Under the pieces are notes generated by a model. It saw only the letters and a list, made by a program, of their open reading frames with translations. It made no database searches and was not told the DNA's origin. The position numbers and the translations under genes were made by a program. 5,204 nucleotides of DNA, from contig JAFAPL010000749.1 of the NCBI GenBank assembly GCA_019247135.1, positions 1 to 5,204 of the forward strand, read 5' to 3'. The stretch is from Chloroflexota bacterium. Lineage in GTDB: Bacteria; Chloroflexota; UBA6077; CF-72. Shown here one piece after another: positions 1 through 5,204 of this stretch (position 1 is its first letter; each line of letters begins with the position of its first letter).

Positions 1-860
1 GTGTCGTATTCCTCGTCTTTGAAGGTGCCGCGTTCCTGCTCCATGATGTCCATCTCGTGCTCGACAGTCTTCGGATAATGTGTCCGAATCTGTGAGCCAA
101 AGCGGTCCTTCAAGGGCGTGATGATGCGGCCGCGGTTTGTGTAATCCTCAGGGTTGGCTGACGCGATGACGAACAAATCGAGCGGTAAGCGCACTTTGTA
201 GCCGCGGATCTGGACGTCGCGTTCCTCCATGATGTTCAGCAGACCGACCTGGATGCGTTCCGCGAGATCGGGTAGCTCGTTGATGACGAAGATGCCGCGA
301 TGCGTACGTGGCAGCAGGCCAAAATGAATCGTGAGCTCGTCAGACAGGTAGCGTCCTTCCGCCACCTTGATCGGGTCGACCTCGCCGATCAGATCCGCGA
401 TGGTGATGTCGGGCGTGGCGAGCTTCTCACCGTACCGGCGCTCACGCGAAAGCCACTCGATCGGCGCGGCGTCGCCGCATTCCTCGATGGTGCCGCGGCA
501 CTTCCAGCAGATCGGCCTGAGAGGATCGTCGTTGATCTCACAGCCGGCGACGATCGGCAGCCACTCGTCGAGCAGCATGGGCAGAGTCCGCGCGAGGCGT
601 GTTTTGGCCTGTCCGCGCTCACCCAGGAAGATGATGTCCTGGCCCGACAGGATGGCGTTTTCGACCTGAGGGACGACGGTTTCTTCGAAGCCGACAATGC
701 CCTCGAAGAGGGGTTCGTCATGTTCGAGTTTGCGGATGAGATTCTGGCGTAACTCTTCCTTGACCGAGCGCGTGTGATACCCGCCGGCCTTGAGCTCGCC
801 CAGGGTGGTTGCCAGATTGGCCGGAGCGTCGGACGGGCCGCGCTGCGCGGGATTCGCCAT
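1..860 (-). CDS. Magnesium chelatase/MoxR-like AAA+ ATPase (partial, 3' end outside window)
   Basis: AAA+ ATPase of the magnesium-chelatase I/MoxR group; such proteins usually act as ATP-driven remodelling or metal-insertion chaperones with a von Willebrand A partner. Translation from the ATG at 860 gives 286 codons, open to the left edge. Visible: an N-terminal region (about 17-66) leading into GFEETVVPQVENAI, a Walker A loop GERGQAKT (80-87), a cysteine group C107/C118/C121/C128, TPDITIADLIGEVDPIK (149-165), a Walker B-like IFVINE (190-195) with N for the usual D, a sensor-1-type SANPEDYTNRGR (234-245), and LKDRF with probable arginine finger R253. From memory this closely resembles Mycobacterium Rv0958 and homologues, often annotated as magnesium chelatase. 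The remaining lid domain must lie left of base 1, and no VWA partner is in the window. AAGGAG lies 13 nt before the start, rather far. True chlorophyll BchI is unlikely without pigment genes nearby; the family call is firm, the substrate unknown. Confidence 0.93.
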   Translation of the reverse strand, partial: MANPAQRGPSDAPANLATTLGELKAGGYHTRSVKEELRQNLIRKLEHDEPLFEGIVGFEETVVPQVENAILSGQDIIFLGERGQAKTRLARTLPMLLDEWLPIVAGCEINDDPLRPICWKCRGTIEECGDAAPIEWLSRERRYGEKLATPDITIADLIGEVDPIKVAEGRYLSDELTIHFGLLPRTHRGIFVINELPDLAERIQVGLLNIMEERDVQIRGYKVRLPLDLFVIASANPEDYTNRGRIITPLKDRFGSQIRTHYPKTVEHEMDIMEQERGTFKDEEYD

Positions 861-873
861 ATCGATTGTGTGA

Positions 874-879
874 CTCCTT
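874..879 (-). promoter_or_regulatory. Possible ribosome binding site of the AAA+ ATPase gene
   Basis: The minus strand reads AAGGAG here, a strong anti-16S match, but it is 13 nt from the ATG at 860, more than the usual 5-10. No in-frame ATG, GTG or TTG lies between them, so the ATG at 860 remains the best start, and the resulting N-terminus fits the family. Confidence 0.45.
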
Positions 880-940
880 GAGGTAGAACCCCGCCGTGTT
901 CTGGCTAGGTACTGGATGGGTCGCGTGCCAATACGGCCAG

Positions 941-970
941 ACTATCAGTCCGCCGAGCCAGGTGTGTCAA
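941..970 (-). promoter_or_regulatory. Sigma-70-type promoter for the AAA+ ATPase gene
   Basis: Read on the minus strand there is a perfect -35 hexamer TTGACA (970-965), an 18-bp spacer, and a -10-like GATAGT (946-941; 4 of 6 consensus bases). Transcription would start near 934, giving a leader of about 75 nt before the ATG at 860. It lies in the 146-bp gap behind queF, so the ATPase gene can be transcribed independently of queF. The -35 overlaps the 10-bp palindrome GTCAATTGAC (966-975), which could be chance or an operator half. Confidence 0.5.
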
Positions 971-1006
971 TTGACCCTACTCGTATGGGTAGGCCGTCGC
1001 TCAGCG

Positions 1007-1357
1007 CTAGGGGTAGCTTGCGCGCACGCTCGTCGTGATCCCGCCGCGCACGTTCCAGGCCGAGGTCACCGTCATGCGACGCGGCTCCAGGCATCGCACC
1101 AGATCGTCGAGCACGCGATTGGTGACGTCTTCGTGAAACGCGCCCTCCTGGCGGTAGCTCCAGAGGTACAGCTTCAGGCTCTTGAGCTCCACGATTCGAG
1201 GACCCGGAACGTACGCAATCGTGAACGTGGCGAAATCGGGCTGACCCGTCATCGGGCAGACGCACGTAAACTCGGGACACACGCACTCGATTTCGTAGTC
1301 CCTGCTGGGGTGGGGATTGTCGATCGCAACGAGCTCACGGCTCGGTTCAGACGGCAT
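1007..1357 (-). CDS. queF: NADPH-dependent 7-cyano-7-deazaguanine (preQ0) reductase QueF
   Basis: Cytosolic reductase converting preQ0 nitrile to preQ1 amine with NADPH, the step before insertion of the base into tRNA for queuosine. The 116-residue product is the short, single-domain type. Visible: [15 protein letters not shown] with catalytic C34 and D41, the QueF signature ELKSLKLY (57-64), FHE with H75 and E76, and a C-terminal NVRGGI. Spacings C34-D41 and C34-E76 equal those of B. subtilis C55-D62 and C55-E97, and H75-E76 matches H96-E97. I chose the ATG at 1357 because [10 protein letters not shown]...NPHPSRDY is the usual N-terminus; an ATG at 1372 adds only five residues, and neither has a clear Shine-Dalgarno. 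The frame stays open upstream to 1456 but would overlap the divergent gene. No queC/D/E or tgt is in the window, so preQ0 supply must be encoded elsewhere. Confidence 0.95.
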   Translation of the reverse strand: MPSEPSRELVAIDNPHPSRDYEIECVCPEFTCVCPMTGQPDFATFTIAYVPGPRIVELKSLKLYLWSYRQEGAFHEDVTNRVLDDLVRCLEPRRMTVTSAWNVRGGITTSVRASYP

Positions 1358-1416
1358 TTCGCGCGCGATCATAGCCCGGCACGCGGGCTGCCATTGATAC
1401 TCAGAACGAAGCAAGA
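1358..1416. promoter_or_regulatory. Divergent intergenic region between queF and the membrane protein gene
   Basis: These 59 bases must hold the start signals of both divergent genes. They contain a hairpin-capable inverted repeat AGCCCG-GCACG-CGGGCT (1373-1389), a palindrome TCGCGCGCGA (1359-1368) directly upstream of the queF start, and a weak plus-strand -10-like GATACT (1396-1401) 15 nt before the ATG at 1417. No convincing -35 hexamer was found for either gene. I see no preQ1 riboswitch: the segment is short and GC-rich and lacks the expected A-rich tail and pseudoknot. Confidence 0.3.
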
Positions 1417-2175
1417 ATGATCGGCTATCGTCTTCTGCGCACAGCTGCCCTGGCACTCGTGCTGTACGGCATCCTCGGCCTGGCGATCGCAGCCGCGATG
1501 CTCGTCGTCGGCGTCGCCACGTTCGGACAAATCGCGACTTTCCAGAAAACGTTGGACGACGAGCGAAGTTCGCTCGTCCAATCGATCAGGACCGTCTCGG
1601 GCACGGTGCGCGACACGGCCAGCTCGACCGGCGACTTCCAGCGCAGCATCGACGGCGCACGGTTATCGGCCGACAGGGCATCGACGCTCGCAAACAGCAC
1701 GGCTGGCACGTTCCGTTCACTCTCGGAGGCGACCAATGTGTCGATCTTTGGCGCGCAACCGTTCGCCACAATCGCGCCGCAGTTCGCCGAGGCGGCCGAC
1801 CAGTTACAACAGCTGGCCATCTCGCTCGGCCAGACCCGCGACACACTGTCACAGAACGGTACCGATGTGAGCCGTGTCGGCAATGACCTCAATCAGCTGC
1901 AAGGCGAACTCGACGCGGTCGCGAGCTCGCTCAGCCAACCCGGCGTGCTCGGATTCGGTACGCAGACGCTGGTCCCCTTCGAGGTGGCCTTCTTCGGGAT
2001 GTGCCTGCTGGTGATCTTGCAGTCGGCGTTCTCGCTCTTAGCAGGGGTGCTGCTGTTCCGTATGCAGCGTGCGCTGGGCTCCGAATCGCTGTTTCCCCAC
2101 CTCGAGCGGCGCGGATCGCTGCCCGAGACCGCCGACGGAGAACCGGAGCGCTTACCCGCGGTTCGCTCGACTTAA
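1417..2175 (+). CDS. Unrecognised two-transmembrane protein with coiled-coil-like central region
   Basis: I do not recognise this family. The 252-residue product has a first hydrophobic segment at about residues 9-34 after a basic MIGYRLLR start, a long Ser/Thr/Gln/Ala-rich central part (about 40-180), and a second hydrophobic segment at about 189-214 ending in FRMQR, followed by a short charged tail. By the positive-inside rule both ends are cytoplasmic and the central part extracytoplasmic. That part is predicted helical, with heptad-like spacing in [19 protein letters not shown] and again around [13 protein letters not shown] and [17 protein letters not shown], resembling the periplasmic stalk of chemoreceptors or MlaD/PspA-like helices only in general character. 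No enzyme motif is seen. The ATG has only AAGCAAG as a poor ribosome site. It diverges from queF and converges on the ferredoxin gene, sharing stop bases, and looks monocistronic. Confidence 0.8.
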   Translation: MIGYRLLRTAALALVLYGILGLAIAAAMLVVGVATFGQIATFQKTLDDERSSLVQSIRTVSGTVRDTASSTGDFQRSIDGARLSADRASTLANSTAGTFRSLSEATNVSIFGAQPFATIAPQFAEAADQLQQLAISLGQTRDTLSQNGTDVSRVGNDLNQLQGELDAVASSLSQPGVLGFGTQTLVPFEVAFFGMCLLVILQSAFSLLAGVLLFRMQRALGSESLFPHLERRGSLPETADGEPERLPAVRST

Positions 2176-2194
2176 AAGGGCCACCACCAGTGGC
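2172..2194 (-). terminator. Possible weak intrinsic terminator inside the ferredoxin gene end
   Basis: On the minus strand GCCAC (2194-2190), loop TGGTG, GTGGC (2184-2180), CC and TTTTAA form a 5-bp hairpin followed by four T residues that merge into the stop codon. The hairpin is encoded by the HWWWP codons. The stem is short and the T-tract brief, so it is weak at best. It is recorded because no intergenic DNA is available here for a normal terminator. Confidence 0.25.
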
Positions 2195-2543
2195 GGCGCC
2201 GGGTTGCGTCGCGCTGGAGCGTATCGACCAGCTCGCCGATGTTTCGCAGGTGCTCGCGGCGTTCGTTGTCTGGTAGCTCGAGCGTCGGCTGGTCCAGGGC
2301 CTGGATGCCCGCGGCGTGGCGCGCCACGCGGTCGGCGGCGTCGGGCTGGGAGAGTCCGCCATACCAGACGCCCTCGGGAAAGAAAGCGACGTTCGGGCCG
2401 CATTCGCATTGGCCGAAGCACGAGTAGCCGATCAATTTGAGATTGGGGTCGCCTTTCAACAGGGCGGCCAGCCGCTTACGCAGGGGCAAGCTGCCCCGCT
2501 CGCGGCAATGTGGTCCGCGACAGACGACCACATACCGCGTCAC
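2172..2543 (-). CDS. Thioredoxin-like [2Fe-2S] ferredoxin domain protein
   Basis: Small cytosolic electron carrier of the thioredoxin-like [2Fe-2S] ferredoxin fold, as in NuoE and Aquifex Fd4. From the chosen start the 123-residue product reads RYVVVCRGPHC at the first strand, with C8 and C13, then YSCFGQCECGPNVAFFPEG (40-58) with C42, C46 and an extra C48, then VWYGGL. C8, C13, C42 and C46 are the probable cluster ligands; the first pair is closer (C-x4-C) than the C-x12-C of Aquifex Fd4. After about residue 80 comes a charged helix and a basic-aromatic end RRRHWWWPF that I do not recognise. The GTG at 2543 puts the first strand at the N-terminus, as in the family. An in-frame ATG at 2609 would add 22 residues of unlike sequence, its GAGGA abutting the ATG too closely for a normal ribosome site. 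Redox partner unknown; no hydrogenase or Nuo genes are nearby. Confidence 0.85.
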   Translation of the reverse strand: MTRYVVVCRGPHCRERGSLPLRKRLAALLKGDPNLKLIGYSCFGQCECGPNVAFFPEGVWYGGLSQPDAADRVARHAAGIQALDQPTLELPDNERREHLRNIGELVDTLQRDATRRRHWWWPF

Positions 2544-2748
2544 GCTCGGCGCTCTGGTCGCGTTGGCCACGCTCGAAGCTTCGCGCGGTGCAGGCCAGCA
2601 CCGCAACATTCCTCGCCCGGACGGCGTCTACCCGACCTGGCCGGCCACCATCGCGAGATTGCGAACGGGGCTTCTCCTATCCGGACGGGTACGCCATAAT
2701 CGGACCGCGATGTTCCGTGGGCCGCTGAGGCTTCGAGCGCAGCGACAG
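2544..2748. other. Divergent intergenic region between the ferredoxin and peptidase genes
   Basis: About 205 bases separate the two chosen starts. Both frames stay open partly into it: minus from the ATG at 2609, plus from the ATG at 2710 and a TTG as far back as 2437. The protein sequence these extensions encode is basic and shows no family similarity, so I treat the region as mainly non-coding. It holds the candidate CATAAT promoter and two short palindromes, CGAAGCTTCG (2574-2583) and TGGCCGGCCA (2638-2647), not distinguishable from chance. Confidence 0.5.
2672..2700 (+). promoter_or_regulatory. Possible promoter of the C39-like peptidase gene
   Basis: CATAAT (2695-2700) matches the -10 consensus at five of six positions and stands out in GC-rich surroundings. 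A poor -35-like TTCTCC (2672-2677) lies 17 bp upstream. A start near 2707 would give a leader of about 42 nt for the ATG at 2749, or an almost leaderless message for the ATG at 2710. Confidence 0.35.
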
Positions 2749-4110
2749 ATGCGAAATACTCGACGTAGCTCCGGTCGGCGTGGACGGCTCCTCGTAGGTG
2801 GGTTCGTGGTGTGCGCCATTGGCGCGGCCTGCTGGGCGCCATTCGCGTCCGCCACACTGGCTCCGCTAGCGGCGCAATCATCCGAGGCGGTCGCCTTGCC
2901 GACCCACCAGCCAACGCCGCTCGTGGTCGTGCGCCCGCCGACCCTTACGCCGACCGTTGCTCCAACGGCGCTGCCGACCCTGGTCCCGTTGCCACAGCCG
3001 CAAGCGGTCGCAACGCCGAGCACATCCGGGCTGGCGTTGCTCGCCAGCATCACGTCGGACGAGGCGGCGCACTGGGTCAGGACCACGGCCGACACAGCAC
3101 TACACTCGGGCCCATCGGATGGCTCGCAATCGTTCACCACCGTCCCGCAATGGAGTTTGCTGAAACAGACGGACTCCAGGCCGGACTGGCTGATGGTCTG
3201 GTACAGCGGTGACGGCGATACCCGCCAGCCCGGCCCGGGCTGGGTCAGGGCTTCGGACGTCGGTGCGGTGGACACACCATCGGTGTGGCTGCAATCGGGC
3301 CGCGTCGCGTCCGTGTGGTCGACAGACGATGCCAGCGCCAAACGGACTCTGGACGTCCCGTCGACCACGCTGATGGAGGTGGTCGCGCCCAACAGCATCT
3401 CCGGTTCGCGCATCCACGTGCGCTTGCCGGGCGACGGCCGGCAGGTGCCACCGGCCGAAGGCTGGTTGGATGCCGATTCGGCGGTGCGGATCGGCGCACC
3501 CGACTACACGCAGGTTCCGCGCGCGTACCCGGCAGATTTGCATGCCGACATCCGCATTCCGGTGCCGTACCGGACCCAATTGGACGGCTCGGCATACGCC
3601 GGCGCGAATTGCGGCCCCACGGCGCTTGGCATGGCGCTCGAGGCGTTTGGGATGAACGAGGCGGCGCCGGATCTCCGGCGCGACGTGCTGCGAAGCGAGA
3701 CATTCGAGGAGGACGACAACGACGCCGGCTCGTACATCTGGGCGCTGGCCGACGTCGCCCAGGAAAAAGGACTGCATGCGAGTGGCCTGTACGAGTCCGA
3801 CGGGACCACACTGCACCACTGGAGCGTGGACGAGGTGCGGCAGGCGGTGCGGAGTGGGCACCCGGTGATCGCGCAGGTCGTGTACCGCGGCCTGCCGGGT
3901 CGCGGCGGCTCGGAGTATTACGGCGATCACTACGTGGTGATCACCGGGCTACTCGGCGAAGACTTTCTCTATAACGACCCGATAGGTGGAGCGACCGCGC
4001 GCGAAGCGCCAGGTTATGACCGGGTGATGACGGCCTCTCAACTGGAGCATGCGATGCGCGCAAGTGATTCGGCCTACGCGTACACGGCGTTCTCGCTGAG
4101 CCGCGGCTAA
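2749..4110 (+). CDS. Secreted or membrane-anchored C39-like (papain-like) cysteine peptidase with possible SH3b-like modules
   Basis: Predicted extracytoplasmic cysteine peptidase of the C39_2 type. The 453-residue product starts MRNTRRSSGRRGR, then a hydrophobic signal peptide or anchor (about 14-38), a Pro/Thr-rich linker (about 51-92), and two beta-rich stretches (about 105-172 and 177-248), each ending in a GW element (GWVRASD, GWLDADS), which I read as divergent SH3b-like modules. The C-terminal catalytic domain (about 267-453) has VPYRTQLDG with oxyanion-hole Q277, NCGPTALGMAL with nucleophile C288, GDHYVVITG with H394, and LYNDPIGG with D410, so the active site looks complete. There is no ABC transporter region, so it is not a bacteriocin-processing exporter. 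Substrate unknown; wall peptide or environmental protein is possible. The ATG at 2710 (13 more residues, GGA five bases upstream) is an equal alternative start. It converges on the ABC binding-protein gene with shared stop bases. Confidence 0.9.
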   Translation: MRNTRRSSGRRGRLLVGGFVVCAIGAACWAPFASATLAPLAAQSSEAVALPTHQPTPLVVVRPPTLTPTVAPTALPTLVPLPQPQAVATPSTSGLALLASITSDEAAHWVRTTADTALHSGPSDGSQSFTTVPQWSLLKQTDSRPDWLMVWYSGDGDTRQPGPGWVRASDVGAVDTPSVWLQSGRVASVWSTDDASAKRTLDVPSTTLMEVVAPNSISGSRIHVRLPGDGRQVPPAEGWLDADSAVRIGAPDYTQVPRAYPADLHADIRIPVPYRTQLDGSAYAGANCGPTALGMALEAFGMNEAAPDLRRDVLRSETFEEDDNDAGSYIWALADVAQEKGLHASGLYESDGTTLHHWSVDEVRQAVRSGHPVIAQVVYRGLPGRGGSEYYGDHYVVITGLLGEDFLYNDPIGGATAREAPGYDRVMTASQLEHAMRASDSAYAYTAFSLSRG

Positions 4111-5120
4111 GAACACGCCGGCGCGTCCGTCGGCATGAATGCGTCCGTGACGGCATCCTGGGCCGACAGCGGCGGTCTGAGCAAGCCCCGACGCGTGAGC
4201 AGATCAAGGCCCGCGCTCAGGCCCGGGGCCGGCGGCGGCGCGCCCAGCCGGTCCGTGCCCGGAACACACACGAGCGAGAGGTCAGCGCGCAACTGAGTAA
4301 CGATCTCTTCCTCGTAGCCAGCCAGGAATTGCTCGACCACGGCCCGGCCAGCGGGTCGGGGGTCTTCTCGCGCTGCCTGCCATGCGCGGAGGCTGGCGCG
4401 CACGAAGTGCTGAACGGTTTGCGGATCATGCGCAATCAGGTCATCGCTCGCGGCGATCGATAAGCCTGGCAACTGCACGCCCATGTCACGATAGGGCAGC
4501 TCGGTGATCTGCTCGCCTTGCGCCTGGAGTTGCAACGCGTGGACGTCTCGCCGCCCGACGATGGCCGAAACGCGACCCTGCCGCAGGGCGACGACGCGAT
4601 CGGCAGGCGCAAGGTCGACGATGTCGACCGACCCTGGGCTGAGGCCCTGTCGCCCCAGCGCTTCCTCCAGGAGGACGCTGGCGGCTGTTCCCCTGGTCAC
4701 GCCAATGCTCAGTCCGCGCAGCGCCTCGACGCTGGTTACCGGCGCACGGCGCAGCGAAATCACTTCGTCGCCGCTGTCCTGCAGGATCGTGCTCACGATG
4801 TGCAATGGGTCTCCCGCCGCGCGCGTCTGCCAGATCGCGAGCGGATCGGCGAAGGCGAAGTCGCGCTCGCCGCGGGCCACGCGCTGTGCGGCGTCGCGCG
4901 AGCCGTGCGCTTCGTCGATGGTGACGTTCAGACCTTCGTCGGCGTAGTAGCCCAGCGCGCGTGCGTACATGAACGGAGCCTGCTGGCCGCCGGCGGGACC
5001 GTTCAGGATCAGGCGGGTTGGACGGGTGCCCGCTGGCGCGGCCTGGCAGGCTACGCTCAGGCCCAGAGCGGCTACCAGCAGAATGCGGCAGACGGCTCGG
5101 ACTACTCGACGAGGACGCAT
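4107..5120 (-). CDS. ABC transporter solute-binding lipoprotein, NMT1/ThiY/SsuA-like (NitT/TauT type)
   Basis: Substrate-capturing component of an ABC importer, expected to be lipid-anchored outside the cytoplasmic membrane. The 337-residue product has a basic start MRPRRVVRAVCR, a hydrophobic stretch, and a lipobox-like LSVAC with C25 as probable lipidation site (S at -3 is atypical). Mature features fit the NMT1/ThiY/SsuA fold: APFMYARALGYYADEGLNV (48-66), FAFADPLAIW (89-98), then LRGLSIGVTRGTAASVLLE (134-152), which is the usual second-lobe entry. Ligand is not predictable: relatives bind thiamine pyrimidines, sulfonates, taurine or nitrate, and the CCCFC motif of yeast Thi5 enzymes is absent. 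The C-terminal region (about 285-337) is Pro/Ala-rich and holds two further cysteines (C285, C336). No permease or ATPase gene is in the window; they could lie upstream of base 5204. An in-frame GTG at 5132 would add four residues; neither start has a clear ribosome site. Confidence 0.88.
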   Translation of the reverse strand: MRPRRVVRAVCRILLVAALGLSVACQAAPAGTRPTRLILNGPAGGQQAPFMYARALGYYADEGLNVTIDEAHGSRDAAQRVARGERDFAFADPLAIWQTRAAGDPLHIVSTILQDSGDEVISLRRAPVTSVEALRGLSIGVTRGTAASVLLEEALGRQGLSPGSVDIVDLAPADRVVALRQGRVSAIVGRRDVHALQLQAQGEQITELPYRDMGVQLPGLSIAASDDLIAHDPQTVQHFVRASLRAWQAAREDPRPAGRAVVEQFLAGYEEEIVTQLRADLSLVCVPGTDRLGAPPPAPGLSAGLDLLTRRGLLRPPLSAQDAVTDAFMPTDAPACS

Positions 5121-5161
5121 GAGGGTGCACACAGCGGCGCGGTGACGCGGCAGGTCAATGA

Positions 5162-5183
5162 GAACATTGGTTCCGTTTCGAAC
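5162..5183. promoter_or_regulatory. GAAC-N4-GTTC palindrome (LexA/DinR-like operator candidate) with an extra GAAC half-site
   Basis: GAAC-ATTG-GTTC (5162-5173) is a perfect dyad of the kind bound by LexA/DinR in Gram-positive bacteria, followed six bases later by another GAAC (5180-5183). An overlapping dyad CAATG-AGAA-CATTG spans 5156-5169. It lies 42 bp upstream of the binding-protein start and within 45 bp of the right edge, so it could equally control an unseen gene to the right. The outer bases fit the extended Bacillus consensus only partly. Confidence 0.35.
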
Positions 5184-5204
5184 AGGTGACGCGTAGGCTA
5201 CCGC

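Noticed and set aside
300..752. Plus-strand open frame of 150 codons
   Set aside because: It is antisense to the clearly conserved AAA+ ATPase coding region, and its product matches nothing recognisable.
971..999. Plus-strand TTGACC as a -35 element
   Set aside because: No -10 hexamer lies 16-18 bp downstream, and no plus-strand gene starts there; it is the other half of the palindrome at 966-975.
2574..2647. Ten-base palindromes CGAAGCTTCG and TGGCCGGCCA
   Set aside because: Several 10-bp palindromes are expected by chance in 5 kb of GC-rich DNA, and these are not placed at a supported promoter.
2437..2748. Extension of the peptidase frame back to a TTG at 2437
   Set aside because: It would overlap the ferredoxin gene, and its residues are Arg-rich shadow sequence; the natural signal-peptide start is at 2749 or 2710.
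2628..3413. Minus-strand open frame of 261 codons
   Set aside because: It is antisense to the signal peptide, Pro/Thr linker and SH3b-like region; its Thr/Ser/Val-rich low-complexity content mirrors the plus-strand codons.
3100..3930. Minus-strand open frame of 276 codons
   Set aside because: It is antisense to the peptidase with intact catalytic motifs; its His/Arg/Val-rich composition is typical of a shadow frame in GC-rich DNA.
4123..4148. Direct repeat GCGTCCGT at 4123-4130 and 4141-4148
   Set aside because: It is spaced by exactly six codons within the binding-protein end and reflects repeated TDA residues; too short and only two copies.
4518..5189. Plus-strand open frame of 223 codons
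   Set aside because: It is antisense to the solute-binding protein, whose lipoprotein signal and family motifs are clear.

Overview
The window is GC-rich, gene-dense bacterial chromosome with strong G/C preference at third codon positions. Long open frames antisense to real genes follow from this and are left out. The gene set suggests Chloroflexota or another high-GC, actinobacterial-like lineage: an AAA+ protein of the Mycobacterium Rv0958 type, a short QueF, a thioredoxin-like [2Fe-2S] ferredoxin, a secreted C39-like peptidase with a Pro/Thr linker, and a lipoprotein NMT1/ThiY-type binding protein. This placement is an inference. No rRNA, tRNA, insertion sequence, CRISPR array or phage gene is visible.

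Layout, left to right. (1) 1-860, minus: the N-terminal 286 codons of a magnesium-chelatase/MoxR-like AAA+ ATPase, running off the left edge. (2) 861-1006: its leader and a good sigma-70-type promoter on the minus strand. (3) 1007-1357, minus: queF, for queuosine precursor synthesis. (4) 1417-2175, plus: an unrecognised membrane protein with two transmembrane segments flanking a helical, coiled-coil-like region, divergent from queF. (5) 2172-2543, minus: a thioredoxin-like [2Fe-2S] ferredoxin, convergent with gene 4, the two stop codons sharing bases. (6) 2749-4110, plus: a membrane-anchored or secreted C39-like cysteine peptidase with two possible SH3b-like modules. (7) 4107-5120, minus: a lipoprotein solute-binding protein of an ABC importer, again convergent with shared stop bases. 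(8) 5121-5204: upstream DNA with a perfect GAAC-N4-GTTC palindrome resembling a LexA/DinR-type operator.

The genes do not form an evident pathway. Their alternating strands and unrelated roles (AAA+ chaperone-like ATPase, tRNA modification, redox, secreted proteolysis, nutrient uptake) look like ordinary housekeeping and accessory genes packed tightly. I found no convincing new multi-gene system. The points most worth a second look are the GAAC-N4-GTTC site at the right edge, the N-for-D Walker B and cysteine cluster of the AAA+ protein, the unrecognised membrane protein, and the two stop-overlapping convergent pairs.
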